Shown piece by piece: positions 57,367 to 64,000 of a DNA stretch of 64,000 nucleotides. A program made the translations under genes and the position numbers. A model generated the notes under the pieces. The model saw only the letters and a program-made list of their open reading frames with translations. It had not been told where the DNA came from and did not search any database. The stretch covers positions 1-64,000 of the forward strand of contig QHSP01000018.1 of NCBI GenBank assembly GCA_003220495.1, read 5' to 3'. This DNA comes from Candidatus Rokuibacteriota bacterium. GTDB taxonomy: Bacteria > Methylomirabilota > Methylomirabilia > Rokubacteriales > CSP1-6. Position 1 is the first letter of the stretch. Every line of letters starts with the position of its first letter.

Positions 57367-59451
57367 ATGGCGATCGAGATCGGGAAGATCCGGAACGTCG
57401 GCGTCGTGGGTCACGGAGGCGTCGGCAAAACCTCACTCGTCGAAGCCATGCTGTTCGCCGCCGGCGCCGTCACGCGCCTGGGCCGGGTGGACGACGGCTC
57501 GACCACGACCGACTTCGACCCCGACGAGATCAAGCGGAAGATCTCGATCAACACCTCGGTGGCCTACTGCGACTGGAAGGGCCACCACATCAACCTGGTC
57601 GACACCCCGGGGTACGGGGATTTCATCGCCGACGCGCGCGCCGGCCTGCGGGTCGTCGAAGCGGGGGTCGTCGTGGTCGACGCGGTCGCCGGCGTCCAGG
57701 TCCAGACCGAGAAGGTGTGGAAGTTCGCGACGGAGTATGACCTGCCGCGGGTCGTCGTCGTCAACCGCCTCGACCGCGAGCGCGCCGACTTCTTCCGCAC
57801 CTTCGAGTCGCTCGGCCGTCGGCTCAAGGGGCGGCTGGTCGCGCTGCACCTGCCCGTTGGTGAGGAATCGAGCTTCCGCGGCTTCGTCGATCTCGTCAAG
57901 ATGAAGGCGGTCACCTTCGCCGGCGGCAAGGGCACGGAGGGCGATATTCCCGCCGAGCTCGCCGACCGGGCCAAGGAGTACCGCGAAAAGCTCGTCGAGG
58001 CCGCCGCCGAGACCGACGACGACCTGCTGGCCAAGTACCTCGAGGAGGGCTCGCTCGGCGAACCGGAGATGCTGAAAGCGCTCCGCGCGGGCATCACCGC
58101 GGGCAAGCTGATGCCCGTGGTCTGCGCCGCCGCGTCGAAATCGATCGGCGTCCTCGCGCTGCTCGACCTGATCGTCGCCGAGCTGCCCTCCCCGGCCGAC
58201 CGCGGCGAGGTCGCCGGCACGGACCTCAAGACCAAGCAGCCGGCCACCCGGCCCGCGGACACGAAGGCGCCGGTGACGGCTCTGGTGTTCAAGACCCTCA
58301 GCGACCCCCACATCGGCAAGCTGTCGCTCTTCCGCGTCATGAGCGGCACGCTCAGGGCCGACTCGACCCTGTTCAATCCGGGGCACAGCGCGCGGGAGCG
58401 GATGGGTCACGTCTCGTGGCTCCAGGGCAAGACGCAGAAGAACGTCGAGACGCTCGGACCGGGCGAGATCGGCGTCGCCCAGAAGCTGAAGGAGACGCAG
58501 ACGGGCGACACGCTCACCGAGGAGGCGCAGCCGTTCGCGCTGCCGAAGATCACGTTCCCGGAGGCGGCGATCTCGTTCGCGATCCAGCCCAAGACGCGCG
58601 GCGACGAGGACAAGATCTCGAACGCGCTGGCGCGCATCGCCGAAGAGGACCCGACCGTTCACTACCACTTCGATCCGGAGACGAAGCAGCTCCTGGTCTC
58701 GGGTGTCGGCAGCTTGCATGTGGAGATGGTCGTCGAGCGGATGAAGCGGAAGTACAACGTCGAGGTGAACCTGCTGCCGCCGCGCATCCCCTACAAGGAG
58801 ACGGTGAAGGGGCGCGCGGAGGGCCAGGGCAAGTACAAGAAGCAGACGGGTGGGCGCGGCCAGTACGGCGACACCTGGCTCCGCGTCGAGCCCATGCAGC
58901 GCGGCGGCGGGTTCGAGTTCGTCGACGACATCTTCGGCGGCGCCGTGCCGCGCAACTTCATCCCGTCGGTCGAAAAGGGCGTGCGCGACTGCATGAAGAA
59001 GGGGATCCTCGCGGGTTACCCGGTCGTGGACATGAAGGTCACGCTCTACGACGGCTCCTATCACGACGTGGACTCCTCGGACATGGCGTTCCAGATCGCG
59101 GCCTCGATGGGCCTGCAGAAGGTGTTCATGGACGCCCGGCCGATCCTGCTCGAGCCGATCATGAACGTCGAGGTCACGACCCCGGCCGACCACGCCGGCG
59201 ACGTCATCGGCGACCTGAACTCGCGGCGCGGACGGATCGTCGCCATGGAGCCGGCCGGCGAGACCGCGGCGGTGCGCGCCGTGGTGCCGATGTCCGAGAT
59301 GCTGACCTACGAGTCCAGCCTGCGCTCGATGACCGGCGGTCGCGGCGGCTACTCGATGGAGTTCTCTCATTACGAAGAAGTCCCGTCCTTCCTCGGCGAG
59401 AAAGTCATCAAGGAGGCCAAGGCCGAGCGAGAGAAGGCCGAGAAGCACTAG
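57367..59451 (+). CDS. Elongation factor G paralogue (EF-G2/FusA2-like GTPase)
   Basis: A 694-residue translational GTPase with all EF-G domains. The P-loop is GHGGVGKTSL instead of AHIDAGKTT, G3 is DTPGYGDF instead of DTPGHVDF, and G4 is NRLD instead of NKMD. The canonical ERGITI switch segment is replaced by KRKISINTS. These mark it as an EF-G2-type paralogue rather than the housekeeping factor, which should sit in the str operon elsewhere. GGAGG precedes the ATG. Its role is likely translation or ribosome-associated GTP hydrolysis. Confidence 0.9.
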   Translation: MAIEIGKIRNVGVVGHGGVGKTSLVEAMLFAAGAVTRLGRVDDGSTTTDFDPDEIKRKISINTSVAYCDWKGHHINLVDTPGYGDFIADARAGLRVVEAGVVVVDAVAGVQVQTEKVWKFATEYDLPRVVVVNRLDRERADFFRTFESLGRRLKGRLVALHLPVGEESSFRGFVDLVKMKAVTFAGGKGTEGDIPAELADRAKEYREKLVEAAAETDDDLLAKYLEEGSLGEPEMLKALRAGITAGKLMPVVCAAASKSIGVLALLDLIVAELPSPADRGEVAGTDLKTKQPATRPADTKAPVTALVFKTLSDPHIGKLSLFRVMSGTLRADSTLFNPGHSARERMGHVSWLQGKTQKNVETLGPGEIGVAQKLKETQTGDTLTEEAQPFALPKITFPEAAISFAIQPKTRGDEDKISNALARIAEEDPTVHYHFDPETKQLLVSGVGSLHVEMVVERMKRKYNVEVNLLPPRIPYKETVKGRAEGQGKYKKQTGGRGQYGDTWLRVEPMQRGGGFEFVDDIFGGAVPRNFIPSVEKGVRDCMKKGILAGYPVVDMKVTLYDGSYHDVDSSDMAFQIAASMGLQKVFMDARPILLEPIMNVEVTTPADHAGDVIGDLNSRRGRIVAMEPAGETAAVRAVVPMSEMLTYESSLRSMTGGRGGYSMEFSHYEEVPSFLGEKVIKEAKAEREKAEKH

Positions 59452-59471
59452 GGCGTCGGACCTCTCCGACG

Positions 59472-59477
59472 TAGAAT
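59472..59477 (+). promoter_or_regulatory. Candidate -10 element upstream of MBL-rhodanese gene
   Basis: TAGAAT lies eight bases ahead of the ATG at 59486, in the 34-bp gap after the EF-G gene. A start here would give a nearly leaderless message. No -35 is seen. Confidence 0.33.
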
Positions 59478-59485
59478 AGGCGGCG

Positions 59486-60889
59486 ATGATCTTCCAACAA
59501 ATTCTCAACGAGGAATCGGGCTGCCTCTCCTATCTGATCGGCTGTACCGAGGCCGGGCGGGCCCTCGTGGTCGACCCCGGCCGTGACCGTGTCCCCGAGT
59601 ACCTCCGCCTCGCCGCCAAGAAGGGCCTCACGATCAGCCACATCCTCGAGACGCACACGCACGCCGACCACATCTCGGGCAATCGTGATCTGGCCGAAGC
59701 CGTGCGGGCGCCGATCCTCGTTCATCGGACTGCCGGCGTGGCCTTCGAGCACCAGGACGTGAGCGATGGCGACGAGCTCTTGATCGGGACCGTGCGCTTC
59801 AAGATCGCGCACACGCCCGGCCACACGCCCGACTCGATCAGCCTGATGGTGTCGGACCTGTCCCGCGGCGAGGCCCCGTGGTTCGTCCTGACGGGCGACT
59901 TGCTGTTCGTCGGCTCGGTCGGCCGCCCCGATCTCGGCGGCGCCCGCGCGGCGGAAGACGCGTGGGAGAGCCTGCAGCGGGTGCTGCTGCCACTCGACGA
60001 CAGCGTCGAGGTCTATCCGGCCCACGGCGCCGGCTCGGCGTGCGGGCGCGCGATGTCGGCGAAGTCGGGCTCGACGATCGGCTTCGAGCGCCGCTTCAAC
60101 CCCGCGCTCCAGATTCGCGACCGGCAGGCGTTCGTCGACTTCCTGATGCGCGACCTGCCGCCCAAGCCTCCATCGTTCGAGAAGATCGTCGGCAAGAACA
60201 AGGGGCTGATCTCGCTCGTCGCGGCCAAGCCGCGGCCCTTCACCGCGCGCGAGGCGTGGGACGCGGTGCAGCGCGGCGCCATCGTCCTGGACCTGCGCGA
60301 TCCCGGGACCTACGGCGAGATGCACATCGCGGGCGCCGTCAACGTGTGGATCGAGAGCCCGCAGTTCGCCGAGCGCGTCGCGGGCATGGTGCCGGGCGGC
60401 GCGCCGCTCCTCTTGCTGGCGCAGGGCCCGTCCGATCTCGACCGCGCCGTGCAGGCGCTCGCGCGCGTCGGCGTCGACGAGATCAGCGGCTTCCTGCAGT
60501 GGGGCATGATCGAGTGGCGCAGCGAGGGCTTCCCGATCGAGACGGTGCCACAGATCACGGCGTCCGAGCTCGCCGAGTGGCTCGAGCAGGGACGCGACGT
60601 GGCCGTGATCGACGTGCGCGAATACTCCGAGTGGATCGACGGCCACATCGACGGCGCGATCCACCTGCCGATGCTGGAGGCGGCGGCGCGGCGCGCCGAA
60701 GTGCCGGCTAACCAGCCCAAGGCGGTGCTCTGCGCCGGCGGCCTGCGCTCGAGCACGGCGATCAGCGCGCTCAAGCGCCACGGCCTGCAGGGCTGGTACA
60801 ACGTCACCGGAGGGATGACGGCGTGGAAGCGCTTCGGCTATCCCGTCGTGCGCTCCTCGTCGGATTCGGGCGCCTCGCCTCGCGCGTGA
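59486..60889 (+). CDS. Persulfide dioxygenase-like MBL-fold protein with two rhodanese domains
   Basis: A 467-residue fusion. The N-terminal MBL domain (to about 240) has ETHTHADHISGNRDLAE, AHTPGHTPDS and the ETHE1-type GDLLFVGSVGRPDLGG, consistent with oxidation of glutathione or protein persulfides to sulfite. Rhodanese one (about 250-345) lacks the catalytic cysteine; its loop reads LLLLAQGPSDLDRA. Rhodanese two (about 355-455) has it (AVLCAGGLRSS). It opens the sulfur cluster upstream of the YeeE-type transporter and FccB/FccA. Confidence 0.87.
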   Translation: MIFQQILNEESGCLSYLIGCTEAGRALVVDPGRDRVPEYLRLAAKKGLTISHILETHTHADHISGNRDLAEAVRAPILVHRTAGVAFEHQDVSDGDELLIGTVRFKIAHTPGHTPDSISLMVSDLSRGEAPWFVLTGDLLFVGSVGRPDLGGARAAEDAWESLQRVLLPLDDSVEVYPAHGAGSACGRAMSAKSGSTIGFERRFNPALQIRDRQAFVDFLMRDLPPKPPSFEKIVGKNKGLISLVAAKPRPFTAREAWDAVQRGAIVLDLRDPGTYGEMHIAGAVNVWIESPQFAERVAGMVPGGAPLLLLAQGPSDLDRAVQALARVGVDEISGFLQWGMIEWRSEGFPIETVPQITASELAEWLEQGRDVAVIDVREYSEWIDGHIDGAIHLPMLEAAARRAEVPANQPKAVLCAGGLRSSTAISALKRHGLQGWYNVTGGMTAWKRFGYPVVRSSSDSGASPRA

Positions 60890-60896
60890 CGATCTA

Positions 60897-62063
60897 GTGC
60901 CGAGCTCGCTCGCTCCGCTGTACGCGGCGGTGTTCGCGCGCCCGTGGCTGGTGTGGGGCTCCGCGGTCCTGGTCGCCACCCTGAACGTCTTCCTCTTTGC
61001 CTTCGATCGTCCGTGGACCGCCTCGGACGGGCTGCGCAACTGGGGCGACTGGGCGCTGACTGGTGTCGGCCTCGTCCGTCGCCCCGACCTCTTGCCGCCC
61101 TGGCTCTACTCGGGCTCCCTGTTGAACATCGGCGTGGTCGTCGGCGGAACGATCGCGGCGCTCCTGTCGCGGGAGTTCGCGATCCGCGTGCCGGTGCCTG
61201 CCGAGCTCGCCAAGGGCGGCGCCGGCGGGCTCTTGATGGGCGTCGGCGCCGTGCTCGCCTTCGGGTGCAACATCGGCGGGTTCTTCTCGGCGACGAGCGC
61301 GCTCTCGCTGTCGGGCCTCGGGATGATGCTCGGGCTCGGGGCCGGCGCGTTCATCGGCATCCGCTACCTGATCTGGGAGGCGGCACACCGGCCACACTGG
61401 TCGCGGGGCGGCGGCCGCATCTATCTCCAGGCCGAGGGCCCGGGGGCCGCGGGCCACGCATGGGCCGGCGCGATCGTCGCCGGTCTGGTCGTGGCGGCGC
61501 TGTTTCTCTACACGCGCGCGGGCTACGGCCCGCAGGGCGTCTTTCTGCTCTTCGGCGCCGCGTTCGGCGTGGTCTTTCAGCGATCCCGGTTCTGTCTGGT
61601 GCGCGCCTTTCGTGAGCCGTTCATGACCGGCGATGCCGAGCACACGCGGGCCGCGGCGCTGGCGCTCGTCGTGTCGACGCTCGGCTTCGCGATCTTGAAG
61701 TTCACCGACCTCAAGGACAAGAGCGAGTGGGTGTTTCCGGCGGCAGGGTTCGGCTCGCTCGCCGGCGGTCTGGCCTTCGGCGTCGGGATGACGCTCGCGG
61801 GCGGCTGCGGAGCGGGCTCGCTCTGGCGCGCCGGCGAGGGCCAGGTGAAGCTCTGGGCGGCCGTCGCGTGCTTCGCCGTGGGCGTGTCACTCGCGCGGCT
61901 CGGCGCGGCCCAGACGGGGCTTCTGCAGAAGCTCGGCGCGGCGATCTTCTTGCCCGCGTGGCTCGGTTGGGGCGGCGCCATCGCGTTGATCGTCGCGATT
62001 GCGCTCGCGTGGGCTATGCTGTCGACCTGGAACGAGGAAACGCACACGTTCAGCGTCGTCTAG
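60897..62063 (+). CDS. YeeE/YedE (PmpA-type) sulfur-compound transporter
   Basis: A 388-residue polytopic membrane protein of the sulf_transp family, linked to uptake of thiosulfate or related sulfur species. Family cysteines lie in the paired motifs VGAVLAFGCNIGGFFSAT and VGMTLAGGCGAGSLWRAG, and in FQRSRFCLVRAF. The GTG start is seven bases after the MBL-rhodanese stop. Context suggests it imports sulfane sulfur or exports its products. Confidence 0.85.
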   Translation: MPSSLAPLYAAVFARPWLVWGSAVLVATLNVFLFAFDRPWTASDGLRNWGDWALTGVGLVRRPDLLPPWLYSGSLLNIGVVVGGTIAALLSREFAIRVPVPAELAKGGAGGLLMGVGAVLAFGCNIGGFFSATSALSLSGLGMMLGLGAGAFIGIRYLIWEAAHRPHWSRGGGRIYLQAEGPGAAGHAWAGAIVAGLVVAALFLYTRAGYGPQGVFLLFGAAFGVVFQRSRFCLVRAFREPFMTGDAEHTRAAALALVVSTLGFAILKFTDLKDKSEWVFPAAGFGSLAGGLAFGVGMTLAGGCGAGSLWRAGEGQVKLWAAVACFAVGVSLARLGAAQTGLLQKLGAAIFLPAWLGWGGAIALIVAIALAWAMLSTWNEETHTFSVV

Positions 62064-62096
62064 GCGCGGCGCGGAACGCAGTCAGTGGAGGGCGGG

Positions 62097-63353
62097 ATGA
62101 AGGAGTCGACGCGCAGGGAGTTCCTTCGAGCGTCGTCCTGGGCCGGGCTCGGGCTCCTCGGCGCGGGCTGCGCGCCCAAGGTCTCGGACTTCGCGCAGAA
62201 GCCCGGGCGCCGCGTCGTCGTCATCGGCGGCGGATGGGGCGGCGCCACGGCGGCCAAGTACGTGCGCCTGGCCGATCCGTCGATCGAGGTCGTCCTGCTC
62301 GAGCCGACCAGGGAATTCGTCTCGTGTCCGTTCTCGAACCTCGTGCTCAGCGGCCAGCGCACGATCGAGAACCTGACCTTCAACTACGATGGCCTCCGCG
62401 CCCGCGGCGTCCGGGTCTTGCACGAGACGGCCACGATGATCGAGCCCGATGCCAGACGCGTTCGAGTCGGGACCGATGCCCTGCCGTACGACCGGCTCAT
62501 CGTCTCGCCCGGGGTCGAGTTCCAGTGGGATCAAGTCGAGGGGCTCGCGGCCGCGCAGGATCGCGTGCTCCACGCCTGGAAGGCGGGCCCGCAGACCGTC
62601 GAGCTGGCCCGGCAGCTCCAGGCGATGCCGGACGGCGGCGTGTTCGTCCTGACGATCCCGCCGGCCGCCTATCGCTGCCCGCCCGGTCCGTACGAGCGGA
62701 CGTGTCAGGTCGCGTGGTATCTGAAGACCAACAAGCCGAAGGCGAAGCTGATCGTCCTCGACGCGAACCCCAACATCATCTCGAAGACCGGGCTGTTCCG
62801 CGCCGCGTGGGCCAACTACCCGAACATCGAGTACCGCGGCTCGAACAAGGTCGTGAAGGTCGATCCGGGCGCGCGCGAGGTGACGACGGAGCTCGGCGAC
62901 AAGGTGAAGTACGACGTGCTCAACCTGATCCCGCCGCAGCGCGCGGGGACGATCGCGGTCACGGCGGATCTGGTCGGCGCGGACAAGCGCTGGTGCGAGG
63001 TCAACCACCTGACGTACGAGTCGGTGAAGCACAAGAACATCCACGTGATCGGCGACTCGACGATCGGGCTGCCGGTGCCGAAGTCGGGCAACATCGCCAA
63101 CGCGATGGGGAAGATCTGCGCGGTGGCGGTCACGCGCCTGCTCAACGACAAGCCCGTTCCGACGATGGCGCCGGGCAACACCTGCTACAGCTGGGTCAGC
63201 GACCGGGAAGCGATCGCGGTCGTCAACAGCTACAAGATCGAGGCCGGCAAGGTCGTCCAGATCGAGCAGAAGCTTACGCCGGGCCAGTCGGAGGCGTGGG
63301 CGCAGAACGCGATCGGGTGGGCCAACAGCATCTGGCAAGACATGCTCGGGTAG
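62097..63353 (+). CDS. fccB: Flavocytochrome c sulfide dehydrogenase flavoprotein subunit (FccB/SoxF-like)
   Basis: A 418-residue FAD-dependent sulfide dehydrogenase flavoprotein. The N-terminus is a twin-arginine signal (TRREFLRASSWAGLGLLGAG) ending in a cysteine in lipobox-like context (GAGCAP), so it may be a Tat lipoprotein. The FAD motif is VVVIGGGWGGATAAKYV. Redox cysteines are candidates in EFVSCPFSN, YRCPPGPYERTC and NTCYSW. GGAGGG four bases upstream favours ATG 62097 over GTG 62085. The diheme cytochrome partner follows after 36 bp. Confidence 0.88.
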   Translation: MKESTRREFLRASSWAGLGLLGAGCAPKVSDFAQKPGRRVVVIGGGWGGATAAKYVRLADPSIEVVLLEPTREFVSCPFSNLVLSGQRTIENLTFNYDGLRARGVRVLHETATMIEPDARRVRVGTDALPYDRLIVSPGVEFQWDQVEGLAAAQDRVLHAWKAGPQTVELARQLQAMPDGGVFVLTIPPAAYRCPPGPYERTCQVAWYLKTNKPKAKLIVLDANPNIISKTGLFRAAWANYPNIEYRGSNKVVKVDPGAREVTTELGDKVKYDVLNLIPPQRAGTIAVTADLVGADKRWCEVNHLTYESVKHKNIHVIGDSTIGLPVPKSGNIANAMGKICAVAVTRLLNDKPVPTMAPGNTCYSWVSDREAIAVVNSYKIEAGKVVQIEQKLTPGQSEAWAQNAIGWANSIWQDMLG

Positions 63354-63389
63354 CAGACGAATGATAAAGGTCCATCTGCTCGAAAGGAC

Positions 63390-63992
63390 ATGATGACGAT
63401 GCGCGTCTTCACGGTTCTGCTGCTCGTGCTGCTGGTGCTCGTTGTGGCCGGGCCGGCGGTGGCCGGGCCGCTCGACATGCCCGGCGCGTCGCAGGCGCTC
63501 GTCTGCAGCGCGTGCCACGGCTTTGCCGGCGAGAGCCGGTCGAACACGATGCCGATCCTGGCGGGCATCGCGCCCTGGTACTTCAAGAAGGCGATCCAGG
63601 ACTACGCAGCCGGCAAGCGGACGTCGCCCGAGATGGAGCCGTACGCCAAGATGGTGCTGCAGTCGGGCGTCGACGACATCGCCGCGTACTTCGCGGCTCA
63701 GGCGCGTACGGCGTCGCCCGTCAAGCTCGATCCCGCGGCCGTCGAGCGTGGGCGGGCCGCGGCCGTCCAGTGCACGCTCTGTCACGGCGTCTCGGGCAAG
63801 GGAGATCCCGCCAAAGGCGTTCCCGATCTCACGGGCCAGCCGCCCGGATATCTCCGGAGCCAGATGCTCCTCTTCAAGGCCGACCGGCGGAGCCCGGGTG
63901 ACGAGCAGCTCAAGGCCGTGAAGGCGCTGATGCGGACGATTCCCGACGAGCAGCTCGCCGACCTGGCGGCATACTGGTCGAGCGTCAGGTAG
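63390..63992 (+). CDS. fccA: Diheme cytochrome c (FccA-like subunit)
   Basis: A 200-residue exported cytochrome with a Sec signal (LLLVLLVLVVAGPAVA-GP). Two class I-type domains carry CSACH near residue 39 and CTLCH near 127, with distal methionine candidates in NTMPILAG and later segments. Position after the flavoprotein indicates the haem subunit of flavocytochrome c, passing electrons from sulfide to the respiratory chain. A cytochrome c4-like carrier is the alternative. It ends eight bases before the window edge. Confidence 0.85.
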   Translation: MMTMRVFTVLLLVLLVLVVAGPAVAGPLDMPGASQALVCSACHGFAGESRSNTMPILAGIAPWYFKKAIQDYAAGKRTSPEMEPYAKMVLQSGVDDIAAYFAAQARTASPVKLDPAAVERGRAAAVQCTLCHGVSGKGDPAKGVPDLTGQPPGYLRSQMLLFKADRRSPGDEQLKAVKALMRTIPDEQLADLAAYWSSVR

Positions 63993-64000
63993 CGGCGCTG

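Noticed and set aside
1-64000. tRNA or rRNA genes
   Set aside because: No convincing cloverleaf, T-arm consensus or rRNA signature was noticed; a covariance-model scan would be needed to exclude them.

Overview
The window is GC-rich, gene-dense bacterial chromosome with many GTG starts and many 1-4 bp start/stop overlaps. Gene content suggests an uncultured, aerobic, Gram-negative-type soil or subsurface bacterium, most plausibly Candidatus Rokubacteria / Methylomirabilota (NC10). The signs are hopanoid synthesis with a Mla-type lipid transporter, a cbb3-family oxidase, orphan TctC-type binding proteins, amidohydrolases, MBL-fold hydrolases, a SARP-type regulator and sulfide oxidation genes. 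The lineage is an inference from gene content. No rRNA, tRNA, CRISPR array or insertion sequence was recognised.

Layout. 1-4.85 kb: chromate-resistance region (chrA partial, divergent chrB with a 10-bp-arm inverted repeat between them, a Tat-exported protein, a tandem DUF1259 protein, a stand-alone ChrB C-terminal domain, a beta-propeller). 4.87-9.3 kb (minus): terminal oxidase cluster with CcoN, a triheme protein joining CcoO to two cytochrome c domains, CcoS, a separate FixP-N-like membrane subunit, two possible microproteins and a CtaG-like protein. 9.4-10.7 kb: an ABC transporter collapsed by internal deletions, with a Nudix hydrolase between the remnants. 10.7-22.3 kb: catabolic and accessory genes (gentisate-dioxygenase-like cupin, TctC, amidohydrolase, desaturase, alcohol dehydrogenase, lactonase-like MBL, UroD-like, DinB, two-component flavin monooxygenase set). 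22.3-34.4 kb: pyrophosphatase, XdhC-YHS fusion beside a coxM::coxL deletion chimera, MBL protein, CMD and HIBADH-type enzymes, a frameshifted lipoprotein, malate synthase, an MFS protein and a molybdopterin oxidoreductase.

34.4-51.6 kb is the most coherent part: two divergent hopanoid operons. The minus operon runs shc-mlaE-mlaF-mlaD-mlaC-ino1-hpnN, joining hopene synthesis, lipid transport, inositol phosphate synthesis and the hopanoid RND exporter. The plus operon runs cruF-like-hpnH-unknown-hpnG-[42-bp minisatellite]-hpnA-hpnD-adh-adh, followed by ispH. A 39-bp perfect inverted repeat lies downstream of hpnN.

51.6-64 kb: SDR, a divergent SARP/AAA/TPR regulator, threonine synthase, an EF-G paralogue, then a sulfur cluster: persulfide-dioxygenase-like MBL-rhodanese protein, YeeE/YedE-type transporter, FccB-like flavoprotein and diheme cytochrome. 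Electrons from sulfide could reach the cbb3-type oxidase through cytochromes c; this link is inferred.
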